Origin: Acidovorax sp. A1169
GTDB taxonomy: Bacteria > Pseudomonadota > Gammaproteobacteria > Burkholderiales > Burkholderiaceae_C
DNA length: 64,000 nt
Direction of reading: 5' to 3'
Assembly: GCF_030704685.1 (NCBI RefSeq)
Contig: NZ_JAUZDX010000011.1
Coordinates: 124,001-188,000 of the forward strand
How positions within the stretch are numbered: the first letter of the stretch is position 1; each line of letters opens with the position of its first letter. The notes beneath the pieces are model-generated. The model ran no database searches and was not told the DNA's origin. It was given only the letters and a program-made list of their open reading frames with translations. The translations under genes were made by a program, and so were the position numbers. Shown piece by piece: positions 1 through 8,323 of the stretch.

Positions 1-2
1 TG

Positions 3-932
3 CAACTGGCGTTGGACTTCTTCGACACCCCGCCTGCCAGCCCCGCACCGGCGCCCAAGGCGGTCGAGCCACCGCCGGCGGCCAGGATTCCCGTGGCCGC
101 ACCGCCCCGGCCCGTGGGTCCGCCTGCGGTCCCGCTGCCTTCGCTGCTGTCTCCCGCCGAATTCCGCCACCCCGAGGCCAAACGCGAACTGCTGCTGGGT
201 GATGCCGTGGTGGCGTATGCGCTGCAGCGCGCGCGCCGGCGCACCATCGGCTTCAGTGTCGGGCCGGACGGCCTCTCTGTGCGCGCCCCCAGCTGGGTGA
301 CCCTGGGCGCCATCGACGCGGCGCTGCGCGAAAAGTCCGAGTGGATCGTGCGCAAGCTCGGCGAGGCGCGTGAGCGCCAGCAGCGCATGGAAGGCGGGCG
401 CATCGTCTGGGCCGACGGCGCCGTGCTGCCCTACCTGGGCCGGCCGGTCACCGTGGTGCTCGACCCCGCGCATGGCTTCAGCGGCCGTGGTGGGCAACTC
501 AAAGCCATCGCCTCGGCCGAGGACCCGGATGCACCGCTGGCCTCGCGCCTGCACATCGGCCTGCCGCACAGCGCGGGCCCCGCGCAGATCCGCGATGCCG
601 TGCAGGCCTGGCTGATGCGCGATGCCAAGCGCCATTTCACAGCGCGGCTGGAGCACTTTGCGCCGCTGCTGGGCGTGCGCTGGACCAGCCTGCGCCTGTC
701 GAGCGCGCAGACGCGCTGGGGCAGCGCCAAGGCCGACGGCTCCATCCGCCTGAACTGGCGCCTGCTGCACTACCGGCCTGCGGTCATCGACTACGTGGTG
801 GCGCACGAGCTGGCCCACCTGCGCGTGATGGACCACAGCCCGCGTTTCTGGGACACGGTGGCCACCGTGGTGCCGGACTACGCGGCCCTGCGCAACCACC
901 TGCGCGATGAGCCAGCCCCGCTCTGGGATTGA
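3..932 (+). CDS. YgjP/SprT-like zinc metallopeptidase, 5' end outside window
   Basis: Member of the YgjP-like (DUF45, M48-related) metallopeptidase family. The first half is a Pro/Ala-rich linker (about residues 10-45). The C-terminal catalytic part carries the zinc motif HELAH (bases about 807-821) followed by DHSPRFW, the usual spacing to the third ligand. The reading frame is open to the left edge (codons for QLAL precede the first usable TTG), so the true start is probably upstream of the window; 309 residues are visible. The following gene begins 66 bases downstream on the same strand. The substrate of this family is unknown; SprT relatives cut DNA-protein crosslinks, but that role is not shown for YgjP types. 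Confidence 0.85.
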   Translation, partial: QLALDFFDTPPASPAPAPKAVEPPPAARIPVAAPPRPVGPPAVPLPSLLSPAEFRHPEAKRELLLGDAVVAYALQRARRRTIGFSVGPDGLSVRAPSWVTLGAIDAALREKSEWIVRKLGEARERQQRMEGGRIVWADGAVLPYLGRPVTVVLDPAHGFSGRGGQLKAIASAEDPDAPLASRLHIGLPHSAGPAQIRDAVQAWLMRDAKRHFTARLEHFAPLLGVRWTSLRLSSAQTRWGSAKADGSIRLNWRLLHYRPAVIDYVVAHELAHLRVMDHSPRFWDTVATVVPDYAALRNHLRDEPAPLWD

Positions 933-998
933 GCGCGCGCAGGGCGGGGCGAAACCGGGCGCGGCAAAATGGCGGAAACCACCGCATTCAGGCCCACC

Positions 999-2111
999 AT
1001 GATTCCCCTGCAGCTCTTCGATCCCGCCTCCAGCACCTACACGTACGTGCTGCACGACCCCGCCACGCGCCAGGCCGCCATCATCGACCCGGTGGACGAG
1101 CAGCTCGACCGTGACCTGGCGGTACTGCAGTCCCTGGGGCTCACGCTGCGCTGGACGCTGGAGACGCACACCCATGCCGACCACATCACCAGCGCCGCGC
1201 GCCTGGCCGAGCACACGGGCGCGCAGACCGCGGTGCCCGCAGGCTGCGACATCGGCACGGCGGTCGTGCAGCTGCAGCATGACGACACCCTGGCCTTCGG
1301 CGGCGAGACGCTGCAGGCGCTGCACACGCCTGGCCACACGGCGGGCAGCATGTCCTACCGCTGGCGTGATCATGTGTTCACGGGCGATGCCCTGCTCATC
1401 AACGGCTGCGGCCGCACGGACTTCCAGTCGGGCGATGCGGCCAAGCTGTACCGCAGCATCACCGGCGTGCTGTTCGCATTGCCCGATGACACCACCGTCT
1501 GGCCAGGCCATGACTACCAGGGCCGCAGCCACAGCAGCATCGCCGCCGAAAAGGCCGGCAATGCGCGCGTGGCCGGCCGCAGCGAGGCCGAATTCGTCGC
1601 GCTGATGGACTCGCTCAACCTGCCGCGTCCGCGCCGCATGGACGAGGCCGTGCCCGCCAACCAGCACTCGGGTCAGCGCCAGGATGCCGATGGCGCAGCG
1701 CTGCAGGCCCCGCGCGTGGCCGAGGGCTATGCCGGTGACGTGTCACCAGCGCTGGCCTGGCAGTGGGTGCAGGACGGCCAGGCCGTGCTGATCGACGTGC
1801 GCAGCGATGCCGAGCGGGAGTGGGTGGGCCAGGTGCCCGGTGCCGTGCCCGTGGCCTGGAAGCAGTGGCCCGGCATGGCCATGAACGCCGAATTCGATGC
1901 CCAGCTGCGCCTGGCTGTGCCCGAGGGCGGGCGCGCCGTGCTGCTGTGCCGCAGTGGTGTGCGCTCCGTGGCCGCCGCGCGGCGTGCGACGGAGCTGGGC
2001 ATCACGGCCTACAACATCCTCGAAGGCTTCGAGGGCGACGCCGACGGCCAGGCCCACCGCGGGCGCAAGGGCGGCTGGCGCTACCGCGGCCTGCCATGGC
2101 GTCAGGGCTGA
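999..2111 (+). CDS. Persulfide dioxygenase (ETHE1-like) fused to rhodanese
   Basis: A 370-residue two-domain sulfur enzyme. The N-terminal metallo-beta-lactamase fold has the metal motif THTHADH (HxHxDH), then HTPGHT, GDALL and GHDY, the pattern of ETHE1-type glutathione persulfide dioxygenases, which oxidise GSSH to sulfite. From about residue 245 a rhodanese domain follows with the active-site loop CRSGVRS, whose Cys would carry the persulfide. The fusion suggests sulfide/persulfide detoxification coupled to sulfur transfer in the cytoplasm. I chose ATG 999 because the protein then starts MIPLQLFDP, as in relatives; an in-frame ATG at 969 would add ten residues. A hairpin at 2132-2151 follows the stop. 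Confidence 0.88.
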   Translation: MIPLQLFDPASSTYTYVLHDPATRQAAIIDPVDEQLDRDLAVLQSLGLTLRWTLETHTHADHITSAARLAEHTGAQTAVPAGCDIGTAVVQLQHDDTLAFGGETLQALHTPGHTAGSMSYRWRDHVFTGDALLINGCGRTDFQSGDAAKLYRSITGVLFALPDDTTVWPGHDYQGRSHSSIAAEKAGNARVAGRSEAEFVALMDSLNLPRPRRMDEAVPANQHSGQRQDADGAALQAPRVAEGYAGDVSPALAWQWVQDGQAVLIDVRSDAEREWVGQVPGAVPVAWKQWPGMAMNAEFDAQLRLAVPEGGRAVLLCRSGVRSVAAARRATELGITAYNILEGFEGDADGQAHRGRKGGWRYRGLPWRQG

Positions 2112-2126
2112 AGACAAGGCGCCATG

Positions 2127-2160
2127 AAAAAAGCGGGCCATGTGGCCCGCTGTTTCTTGG
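2127..2160. terminator. Bidirectional rho-independent terminator
   Basis: Perfect arms AGCGGGCCA and TGGCCCGCT (2132-2140 and 2143-2151) lie between two convergent genes. Read on the minus strand the stem is followed by six Ts (2132-2127); on the plus strand it is followed by GTTTCTT. It should end both the dioxygenase and the LysM transcripts. Confidence 0.8.
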
Positions 2161-2174
2161 GAAGCGCTGTGCGC

Positions 2175-2657
2175 TCAGAGTGGCGGAATGCGCAGCTTCT
2201 GGCCGGGGTAGATCTTGTCGGGGTGCGTGAGCATGGGCTTGTTGGCCTCGAAGATCTGGGGGTACTTGTTGGCGTCGCCGTAGAACTTCTTGGCGATGGC
2301 CGAGAGCGTGTCGCCGCGCACCACGTCGTGGTATTGCGCCTCGGGCTCGGGGTTGGTCACGCTCATCAGGTTCTCGACACTGGTGACGCTGGCCACGTTG
2401 CCGCAGCACAGGGTGACCTTTTCCTTGGCCGCCTGCGTGGGGGCATCGCCCTTGACGGTGACCTTGCCCTGGCTGCCATCGAACGCCACCTGCACGTTGG
2501 TCGCGCCCAGGTTCTGCGTGCCGATGTAGGTCTCGATGGCCTTGGCTGCCTTGGCGTTGAGTTCTTCTGGCGATGGAGCGGCGGCCGTGGCGGCCTGTGC
2601 TTCCTTGCCACCGAACAGCTTTTCGCCGGCTTCCTTGATGAAACTGAAAAGACCCAT
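2175..2657 (-). CDS. lysM: BON-LysM peptidoglycan/potassium-binding protein (Kbp/YgaU-like)
   Basis: A 160-residue protein with the same length and layout as E. coli Kbp (YgaU): an amphipathic N-terminus (MGLFSFIKEAGEKLFG), a BON domain at about residues 30-95 and a C-terminal LysM domain at about 107-157 containing VVRGDTLSAIAKKFYGD and a terminal YPGQKLRIP. No signal peptide is visible, as in Kbp, which is a cytoplasmic K+ sensor; a cell-wall role has also been proposed for LysM proteins. It is a monocistronic gene converging on the dioxygenase. Unusually, a CysCys pair (LCCGN) sits between the BON and LysM parts. Confidence 0.88.
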   Translation of the reverse strand: MGLFSFIKEAGEKLFGGKEAQAATAAAPSPEELNAKAAKAIETYIGTQNLGATNVQVAFDGSQGKVTVKGDAPTQAAKEKVTLCCGNVASVTSVENLMSVTNPEPEAQYHDVVRGDTLSAIAKKFYGDANKYPQIFEANKPMLTHPDKIYPGQKLRIPPL

Positions 2658-2849
2658 GTCGTATCTCCTAAGGTTGCAGAAACAGGAAGGGCCACTTTAG
2701 CGGCAAAGTGCGACACCCTGGTGTAAGACGGGCGCGCGACACGATTTTTCACATTGGCAGGCGCCGCTGTCGCCGGTGCGACGGGCGCCGTGGCGGCCTT
2801 TGGAGGGTGCGCCCGGTGTACCTGGCCAAAACTCGGGATAATCCGCCGC

Positions 2850-3617
2850 ATGACTTTTCTGGCCATCGACGTCGGCAACACCCGTCTCAAATGGGCGTTG
2901 TACGACGCCCACCGCCCCGGGGCTGCGCTGTTGGCGCATGGCGCCGAGTTCCTGGACCATATCGAGAAGCTCGCCGAAGGCAGCTGGGCAGCCCTGCCGG
3001 CGCCTGAGCGCATGCTGGGCTGCGTGGTGGCGGGCGATGCCGCCAAGCGCCGCGTGCAGGAGCAGATGGAGCTCTGGGATGTGGGCGCCCAATGGGTGGT
3101 CTCATCCGACGAAGAGGCGGGGCTGGTCAACGGCTACGACCACCCCTCGCGCCTGGGCTCGGACCGCTGGGTGGCCATGATCGGCGCGCGCCACCATGTA
3201 CTGGCCCAGGGGCGTGCGCGGCCGCTGGTGGTGGTGATGGTGGGCACGGCGGTCACCGTGGAGTGCATCGATGCGCACGGGCGCTTCCTGGGCGGGCTGA
3301 TCCTGCCGGGCCACGGCATCATGCTGCGCGCACTCGAAACGGGTACCGCCGGCCTGCACGTGCCCACGGGCGACGTGCGCATGTTCCCCACCAACACCAG
3401 CGATGCACTGACCAGCGGCGGCACCTACGCCATCGCCGGTGCCGTGGAGCGCATGGTGCAGCATGTCATCCAGCACTGCGGCGAGGAGCCGGCCTGCATC
3501 ATGACCGGCGGCGCCGGCTGGAAGATGGCGCCGAGCATGACGCGCCCCTTCGAGCTGGTGGACAACCTGATCTTTGACGGTCTGCTGGAGATCGCCTCAC
3601 GCCGTTTCGCCAACTGA
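2850..3617 (+). CDS. coaX: Type III pantothenate kinase
   Basis: Catalyses ATP-dependent phosphorylation of pantothenate, the first committed step of coenzyme A synthesis, in the cytoplasm. The 255-residue protein opens with the ASKHA phosphate-1 motif [13 protein letters not shown]. It then shows [20 protein letters not shown] (phosphate-2 region) and GGLILPG, all typical of CoaX rather than CoaA. ATG 2850 is preferred over the upstream in-frame start at 2754 because the protein then begins [11 protein letters not shown], as in the family. A GATAAT sequence ends only 7 bases before the start, so the leader may be very short or another promoter is used. Within the window it stands alone; birA, its common partner, is not directly upstream. 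Confidence 0.95.
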   Translation: MTFLAIDVGNTRLKWALYDAHRPGAALLAHGAEFLDHIEKLAEGSWAALPAPERMLGCVVAGDAAKRRVQEQMELWDVGAQWVVSSDEEAGLVNGYDHPSRLGSDRWVAMIGARHHVLAQGRARPLVVVMVGTAVTVECIDAHGRFLGGLILPGHGIMLRALETGTAGLHVPTGDVRMFPTNTSDALTSGGTYAIAGAVERMVQHVIQHCGEEPACIMTGGAGWKMAPSMTRPFELVDNLIFDGLLEIASRRFAN

Positions 3618-3618
3618 G

Positions 3619-3638
3619 TGCCGGGGCGTCGCCCGGCA
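3619..3638. terminator. Hairpin between convergent genes, probable weak terminator
   Basis: Seven-base perfect arms TGCCGGG and CCCGGCA with a six-base loop fill nearly all of the 23-base gap between coaX and the convergent TPR gene. There is no T run on either side, so termination would be inefficient or rely on other factors. Confidence 0.45.
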
Positions 3639-3640
3639 GA

Positions 3641-4414
3641 TCAGTCTTCCAGTTCGGCGCGCGCCATCTCCACGTCCAGGCGCTCCATCGCGTCGGCAGA
3701 CTCGCAGGCAGCGGCCTTCTCGTAGAGCTGGGTCGCCTCCTTCATCTTCTTGTCGCCTTCGAGCATCACCAGCGCATTGGCGTACTCCACCATGGCGATG
3801 GCCGAGCCGGGGTTGAGTTTCAGGGCCTCCTGGAACAGCTTGAGCCCCGTGTCTTTCTTGGCGCCATAGGTCATGCCGCCGATCAGCGAGCCCACCTTGT
3901 CGATCACCTCGGCGTGGAAGGCTCCCAGTGCGATGCGGGCATCGGCGTGCTTGGGCGCCAGGGCGATGGACTTTTCGAGCGACTCCTTGACCTTTCCGCC
4001 CAGGCCCTGGGCGAGGGCCTTGGCCACGCTGATGCCCTGGCTGTAGCGGCCCAGGGCATAGGCATGCCAGTACCAGGCGTTGGGGTTGGTCGGGTCGTCT
4101 CCGGCCTGGGCTTCGGCGCGCTCGGCCACCTGGGTGAACAGGTCCAGGCGGGTTTTTTCCTTTTGCTCCAGGTAGTTGGCGTAGATGGCCGTGGCCTTGT
4201 TGGCCACGGTGATGCCGGGGCCGCCTGCAGCCAGGCCCGCAGCCGTCGCCTTTTCGAAGTCGCCGCTGTGGAACAGTGCCCAGGCCTGCAGCACGGCCGC
4301 ATCCTTGGGGCAGGGTTCGGCGTCGCCGCTGTGCAGTCGCGCCCAGTGCTTCTTCACGCTCGTGGCGTCGAAGCTGTAGTCACCCGCATGGGGGAAAGGG
4401 GTCCATTTGGCCAT
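3641..4414 (-). CDS. TPR-type protein of unknown function
   Basis: A 257-residue soluble protein without signal peptide. The helical C-terminal two thirds contains TPR-like stretches (NAWYWHAYALGRYSQG, GLKLFQEALKLNPGSAIAMVEYANALV, ATQLYEKAAAC), so it probably binds other proteins. Start ATG 4414 is chosen over an upstream in-frame start because CAGGAGA precedes it at good spacing and the protein then begins MAKWTPFPHAGDY. It lies downstream of the TetR gene on the same strand, 58 bases away, and may be its operon partner. No enzymatic motif is visible. Confidence 0.75.
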   Translation of the reverse strand: MAKWTPFPHAGDYSFDATSVKKHWARLHSGDAEPCPKDAAVLQAWALFHSGDFEKATAAGLAAGGPGITVANKATAIYANYLEQKEKTRLDLFTQVAERAEAQAGDDPTNPNAWYWHAYALGRYSQGISVAKALAQGLGGKVKESLEKSIALAPKHADARIALGAFHAEVIDKVGSLIGGMTYGAKKDTGLKLFQEALKLNPGSAIAMVEYANALVMLEGDKKMKEATQLYEKAAACESADAMERLDVEMARAELED

Positions 4415-4472
4415 GGTGTGTCTCCTGTGGTTCTTGGGGTCGGGTGTAGGGGTGGACAGGGCGCCCTGGGGC

Positions 4473-5135
4473 TCAGCCCGGCGCGGTGGCATAGGCACCG
4501 ACGAGTTCCAGCAGGTGCGCGCGCTGCCCGCTTTCCAGGTAGGGCATCAGCAGGTTGAGCACGTGGTGGGCACCGCGCAGCAGGGCCGCCTGGGCGCTCT
4601 CGGGTTCCAGCGCGCGGCGCGGGTCGCGCACGTACTCGAAGCTCAGCCAGTAGGTCAGCACCACCACCATGCTGGTCGCGGTGGCCTCCAGCTCACGCGT
4701 GTCGATGTGCAGCGCGTCCGATCGGCCCATGCCGTCCAGCATGGCGCGCACGGCCCGGGTCTTGTTCTTGAGGATGGCCTGGAAATGCGTCTCCAGGCGC
4801 CGGTTCTTGGACAGCAGGTCGTTGAGGTCGCGGTACAGGAAGCGGTACTGCCAGATCAGCTCGAACAGCGTGTGCATGAAGAACCAGGCGTCCTCCACGT
4901 TGCGCACGCCATCGGCGGCAGCGAGCAGCTCGGTCAGCGACTCTTCGTAGCGGTCGAAGAGCGCATTGATCAGCTCGTCCTTGGCCGGGTAGTGGTAGTA
5001 CAGGTTGCCGGGGCTGATGCGCAGCTCGGCCGAGATCAGGGTGGTGGAGACATTGGGTTCGCCGAACCGGTTGAACAGCTCCAGCGTGACTTCCAGAATG
5101 CGTTCTGCGGTGCGTCGCGGCGCTTTCTTCACCAT
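4473..5135 (-). CDS. TetR family transcriptional regulator
   Basis: A 220-residue regulator. The N-terminal helix-turn-helix occupies about residues 9-55 (TAERILEVTLELFNRFGEPN ... ISPGNLYYHYPAKDELINAL), a textbook TetR DNA-binding domain. The remainder is an all-helical ligand domain of a type often found beside PHA or lipid genes. The phasin gene starts 862 bases upstream on the same strand and the TPR gene follows; target genes are probably local but no operator was identified. Start ATG gives MVKKAPRRTAERILE. Confidence 0.88.
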   Translation of the reverse strand: MVKKAPRRTAERILEVTLELFNRFGEPNVSTTLISAELRISPGNLYYHYPAKDELINALFDRYEESLTELLAAADGVRNVEDAWFFMHTLFELIWQYRFLYRDLNDLLSKNRRLETHFQAILKNKTRAVRAMLDGMGRSDALHIDTRELEATATSMVVVLTYWLSFEYVRDPRRALEPESAQAALLRGAHHVLNLLMPYLESGQRAHLLELVGAYATAPG

Positions 5136-5315
5136 GTGTGCGGGCCCTCTTCGCGTCGATTGGGATCGGTGTTGGTATGTCTCTGGGGGCTACTCTAACC
5201 GAGCCGCAGATGCTGCACTGCATCAATATTGGCATGTCCTTGGAACGTGTTGACGTTCCAGCAGCGGCCACCCGCGCAGAGCGCGCGGCCCGTGGCTCGA
5301 AGCGTGCCACAACGC

Positions 5316-5351
5316 AAAAGCGGCTGGCACGCACAAGGCGTGTCAGCCGCT
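5316..5351 (-). terminator. Rho-independent terminator of the phasin gene
   Basis: Long stem AGCGGCTG-x-CACGC / GCGTG-x-CAGCCGCT (arms 5319-5332 and about 5338-5351, one mismatch). On the minus strand the stem is followed by TTTT (5319-5316). It lies 32 bases after the phasin stop codon. Confidence 0.8.
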
Positions 5352-5382
5352 GGCTGCAGCGGGCGGGCCCGCTGGCAGGAGG

Positions 5383-5997
5383 TCAGTTGGAAGCAGCAGG
5401 TGCCGAGGCGGAAGCTGCGGCCTTGGCGCTGGCCTTCTTGGCAGGGGCTGCGGCCTTCTTGGCGGGAGCGGCCTTGGCTGCAGGCTTGGCGGCGGCCTTG
5501 CGGGGAGCGGCTGCCTTCTTGGCGGCGGCTTTCTTTGCGGGGGCTGCTGCCTTCACGGCGGCCTTGGCAGGGGCCTTGGCCGAAGCGGCCGCCTTGCCGG
5601 CGCCCTTGGTAAGTGCGTCCACGCGGGCGGTCAGGGCTTCCAGGTCACGCGCCGAAGGCACGCCGAGCTTGGACAGTGCCTTGGCCACACGGTCTTCGAA
5701 GATGTTCTCGAGCTTGTCCCACTGGCCCTGGGCCTTGGAGCCGATGTCGCTGGCCATGGTGGTCACGCGGCTCGTCGCTTCGGAGATCTTCTCTTCGGCC
5801 ACGGCCTGGGTCTTGCGCTGGATGGACAGGCCTTCCTTGACCAGGGACTCGAACACCTTGCCGCCTTCTTCCTGGGCCTTGGAGAAGGCACCCAAGCCCG
5901 CCAGCCAGATCTGCTGGGCCGAGTCCTTGACGGTGCTCGACAGTTGGGCATTGCTCTTCTTGTTGTCGGCGCTGAGTTTCTGCAGTTTCTTGACCAT
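5383..5997 (-). CDS. Phasin-family PHA granule protein with AlaLysPro-rich tail (PhaF/PhaI-like)
   Basis: A 204-residue protein expected to coat polyhydroxyalkanoate granules. Residues about 10-120 form the helical phasin domain (DSAQQIWLAGLGAFSKAQEEG, then FESLVKEGLSIQRKTQAVAEEKI). A leucine-zipper-like stretch (ARDLEALTARVDALTK) leads into a 75-residue low-complexity tail built of AAKKA, APAKK and KPAAK units. Such histone H1-like tails bind DNA in PhaF and help partition granules during division. ATG 5997 has GGAG at good spacing; a longer in-frame start at 6057 lacks this. A strong terminator follows. The TetR gene downstream may regulate it. Confidence 0.88.
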   Translation of the reverse strand: MVKKLQKLSADNKKSNAQLSSTVKDSAQQIWLAGLGAFSKAQEEGGKVFESLVKEGLSIQRKTQAVAEEKISEATSRVTTMASDIGSKAQGQWDKLENIFEDRVAKALSKLGVPSARDLEALTARVDALTKGAGKAAASAKAPAKAAVKAAAPAKKAAAKKAAAPRKAAAKPAAKAAPAKKAAAPAKKASAKAAASASAPAASN

Positions 5998-6226
5998 GGG
6001 GACTCCGGTATGCGGGTGGGTGTTGGGGGTTGCCAGTGCCGGGTGGCTTTGGCGCATGGCCGAACTGTACGCCGCGCGGCAGGCCAGGTGTAGGCGCGCG
6101 CTCCTAAAAACGTAGAGCGTGGCGTCTAGCAGGCCATACCACCGGCCAGGGGGCTGCGCGGGTTTGTGCTGAATCCACCGGCCGTGCCCTTGCGCAAGAA
6201 TGAACAGATCTCACAGGGAGGTTTTC

Positions 6227-8212
6227 ATGCAGTATTTCGTGACGGGGGCAACGGGGTTCATTGGCAAGCGGCTGGTGAAGAAGCTGCTGGAGCGCAAGGG
6301 GGCCGTGGTGCATTTCCTGATCCGGCAGGGGAGCGCTGACAAGGTGGCCGACCTGCGCAGCTACTGGGGCGTGTCGGCCGCACGGGCCGTGCCGGTGTTC
6401 GGCGACCTCACGGCCAAGAAGCTCGGTGTGGCCTCCGAGGACGTGAAAAAGCTCAAGGGACAGATCGACCACTTCTACCACCTGGCGGCGGTCTACGACC
6501 TCGGGGCGGATGAGGAAACCCAGGTGGCCGTAAACATCGAGGGCACGCGCAACACCGTGGACCTGGCCAAGGCGATCGACGCCGGGCATTTCCACCATGT
6601 CTCGTCCATCGCTGCGGCCGGCCTGTACGAGGGCGTGTTCCGCGAGGACATGTTCGAGGAGGCCGAGGGCCTGGACCACCCGTACTTCCAGACCAAGCAC
6701 GAGAGCGAGAAAATCGTGCGCCAGGACTGCAAGGTGCCCTGGACGGTGTACCGCCCGGCCATGGTGGTGGGCGACAGCACGACCGGCGAGATGGACAAGA
6801 TCGACGGCCCCTACTATTTCTTCAAGCTGATCCAGCGCCTGCGCCAGTTGCTGCCGCCCTGGATGCCCACCGTGGGCCTGGAGGGCGGGCGCGTGAACAT
6901 CGTGCCGGTGGACTTCGTGGTGAACGCGCTCAACGTCATCAGCCACCAGCAGTCCATTGCCAAGAAATGCTTCCATCTGGTGGACCCGGTCGGCTACCGC
7001 GTGGGCGACGTGCTGGACATCTTCAGCCGCGCCGCGCATGCGCCGCGCATGAACCTCTTCATCAACGCCGCGCTGCTGGGCTTCATCCCCAAGGGCATCA
7101 AGAAGAGCCTGATGGCCATGGCGCCGGTGCGCCGCGTGCGCAATGCCGTGATGAAGGACCTGGGCCTGCCCGAGGACATGCTGACCTTCGTGAACTACCC
7201 CACGCGCTTTGACTGCCGCGAAACCCTGGCGGCGCTCAAGGGCTCGGGCGTGGCCTGCCCCAACCTTAAGGACTACGCCTGGCGCCTGTGGGATTACTGG
7301 GAGCGCAACCTCGACCCCGAGCTGTTCATCGACCGCAGCCTCAAGGGCACGGTGGCCGGCAAGGTGGTGCTGGTGACGGGGGGCTCCTCGGGCATCGGCC
7401 TGGCGGCGGCGCACAAGTTTGCCGAGGCGGGCGCCACCACCGTCATCTGCGGGCGCGATCAGGACAAGCTCGACGAGGCCTGCGCCGAAGCCCGGGCCAA
7501 GGGCTACGAGTTCATCGCCTATGCCGCCGACATCGCCGACATGGCCGATTGCGACCGCTTCGTGCAGTTGCTTATCGACAAGCATGGTGGCGTGGACTTC
7601 CTGATCAATAACGCGGGCCGCTCCATCCGCCGCGCCATCGAGTCGAGCTACGACCGCTTCCACGACTACGAGCGCACCATGCAGCTCAATTACTTCGGCT
7701 GCCTGCGTGTGACCATGGGCTTTCTGCCCGGCATGGTGGCCAAGCACAAGGGCCATGTGGTCAACATCAGCTCCATCGGCGTGCTGACGAATGCGCCGCG
7801 CTTTTCTGCCTACGTGGCCAGCAAGGCGGCGCTTGATGCCTGGACGCGCTGCGCATCGAGCGAGTTTGCCGACCAGGGCATCACCTTCACCACCATCAAC
7901 ATGCCGCTGGTGCGCACGCCCATGATCGCGCCGACCAAGATCTACAACAACGTGCCCACGCTGAGCCCCGAGGAGGCGGCCGACATGATCGCCCAGGCCT
8001 GTATCTTCAAACCGGTGCGCATCGCCACGCGCCTGGGCATTACCGGCCAGCTGCTGCATGCGCTGGTGCCGCGCGTGGCGCAGATCACCATGAACACCAG
8101 CTTTCGCATGTTCCCGGATTCCACCGCCGCCAAGGGCAGCAAGGACGCCAAGCCGCAGCTGTCGGCCGAGGCGGTGGCGTTGCAGCAGATGATGCGCGGC
8201 ATCCATTTCTGA
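6227..8212 (+). CDS. Two-module fatty acyl-CoA/aldehyde reductase (FAR, Marinobacter-type)
   Basis: A 661-residue NADPH enzyme. The N-terminal extended SDR/NAD-binding-4 module (residues 1-360) has GATGFIGKRLV, HFYHLAAVYD, HHVSSIAAAG and YFQTKHESE (YxxxK). The C-terminal classical SDR module (about 375-610) has TGGSSGIGLA, NNAGRSIRR, NISSIG and YVASKAALDA (second YxxxK). Length, module order and connecting phrases (VDGPYYFFK-like, GRSIRR, VLTNAPRFSAYV, NMPLVRTPMIAPTKIY) match from memory the Marinobacter aquaeolei reductase that converts fatty acyl-CoA to fatty alcohol for wax esters. ATG 6227 follows AGGGAGG. No wax ester synthase is in the window. A lipid-modifying role in the cell envelope is also possible. 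Product chain length cannot be read from sequence. Confidence 0.88.
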   Translation: MQYFVTGATGFIGKRLVKKLLERKGAVVHFLIRQGSADKVADLRSYWGVSAARAVPVFGDLTAKKLGVASEDVKKLKGQIDHFYHLAAVYDLGADEETQVAVNIEGTRNTVDLAKAIDAGHFHHVSSIAAAGLYEGVFREDMFEEAEGLDHPYFQTKHESEKIVRQDCKVPWTVYRPAMVVGDSTTGEMDKIDGPYYFFKLIQRLRQLLPPWMPTVGLEGGRVNIVPVDFVVNALNVISHQQSIAKKCFHLVDPVGYRVGDVLDIFSRAAHAPRMNLFINAALLGFIPKGIKKSLMAMAPVRRVRNAVMKDLGLPEDMLTFVNYPTRFDCRETLAALKGSGVACPNLKDYAWRLWDYWERNLDPELFIDRSLKGTVAGKVVLVTGGSSGIGLAAAHKFAEAGATTVICGRDQDKLDEACAEARAKGYEFIAYAADIADMADCDRFVQLLIDKHGGVDFLINNAGRSIRRAIESSYDRFHDYERTMQLNYFGCLRVTMGFLPGMVAKHKGHVVNISSIGVLTNAPRFSAYVASKAALDAWTRCASSEFADQGITFTTINMPLVRTPMIAPTKIYNNVPTLSPEEAADMIAQACIFKPVRIATRLGITGQLLHALVPRVAQITMNTSFRMFPDSTAAKGSKDAKPQLSAEAVALQQMMRGIHF

Positions 8213-8252
8213 TGGCCTTTTCACCCGCCCCGGCAGGCCCGTGTTGAACTCT

Positions 8253-8283
8253 GTTACCGGGTAACCGGGCAGGGTGGGATAAT
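8253..8283 (+). promoter_or_regulatory. Candidate rfb operon promoter with palindromic GTTACC site
   Basis: Upstream of rfbB a perfect palindrome GTTACCGGGTAAC (8253-8265) overlaps a poor -35 (TTACCG, 8254-8259), followed after 18 bases by a good -10 GATAAT (8278-8283). The start codon is 41 bases further. The palindrome could be an operator; no regulator is assigned. Confidence 0.45.
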
Positions 8284-8323
8284 CGCGGGTTCTGCCGAGC
8301 AGGCATTTCACACAGCCCACCCT

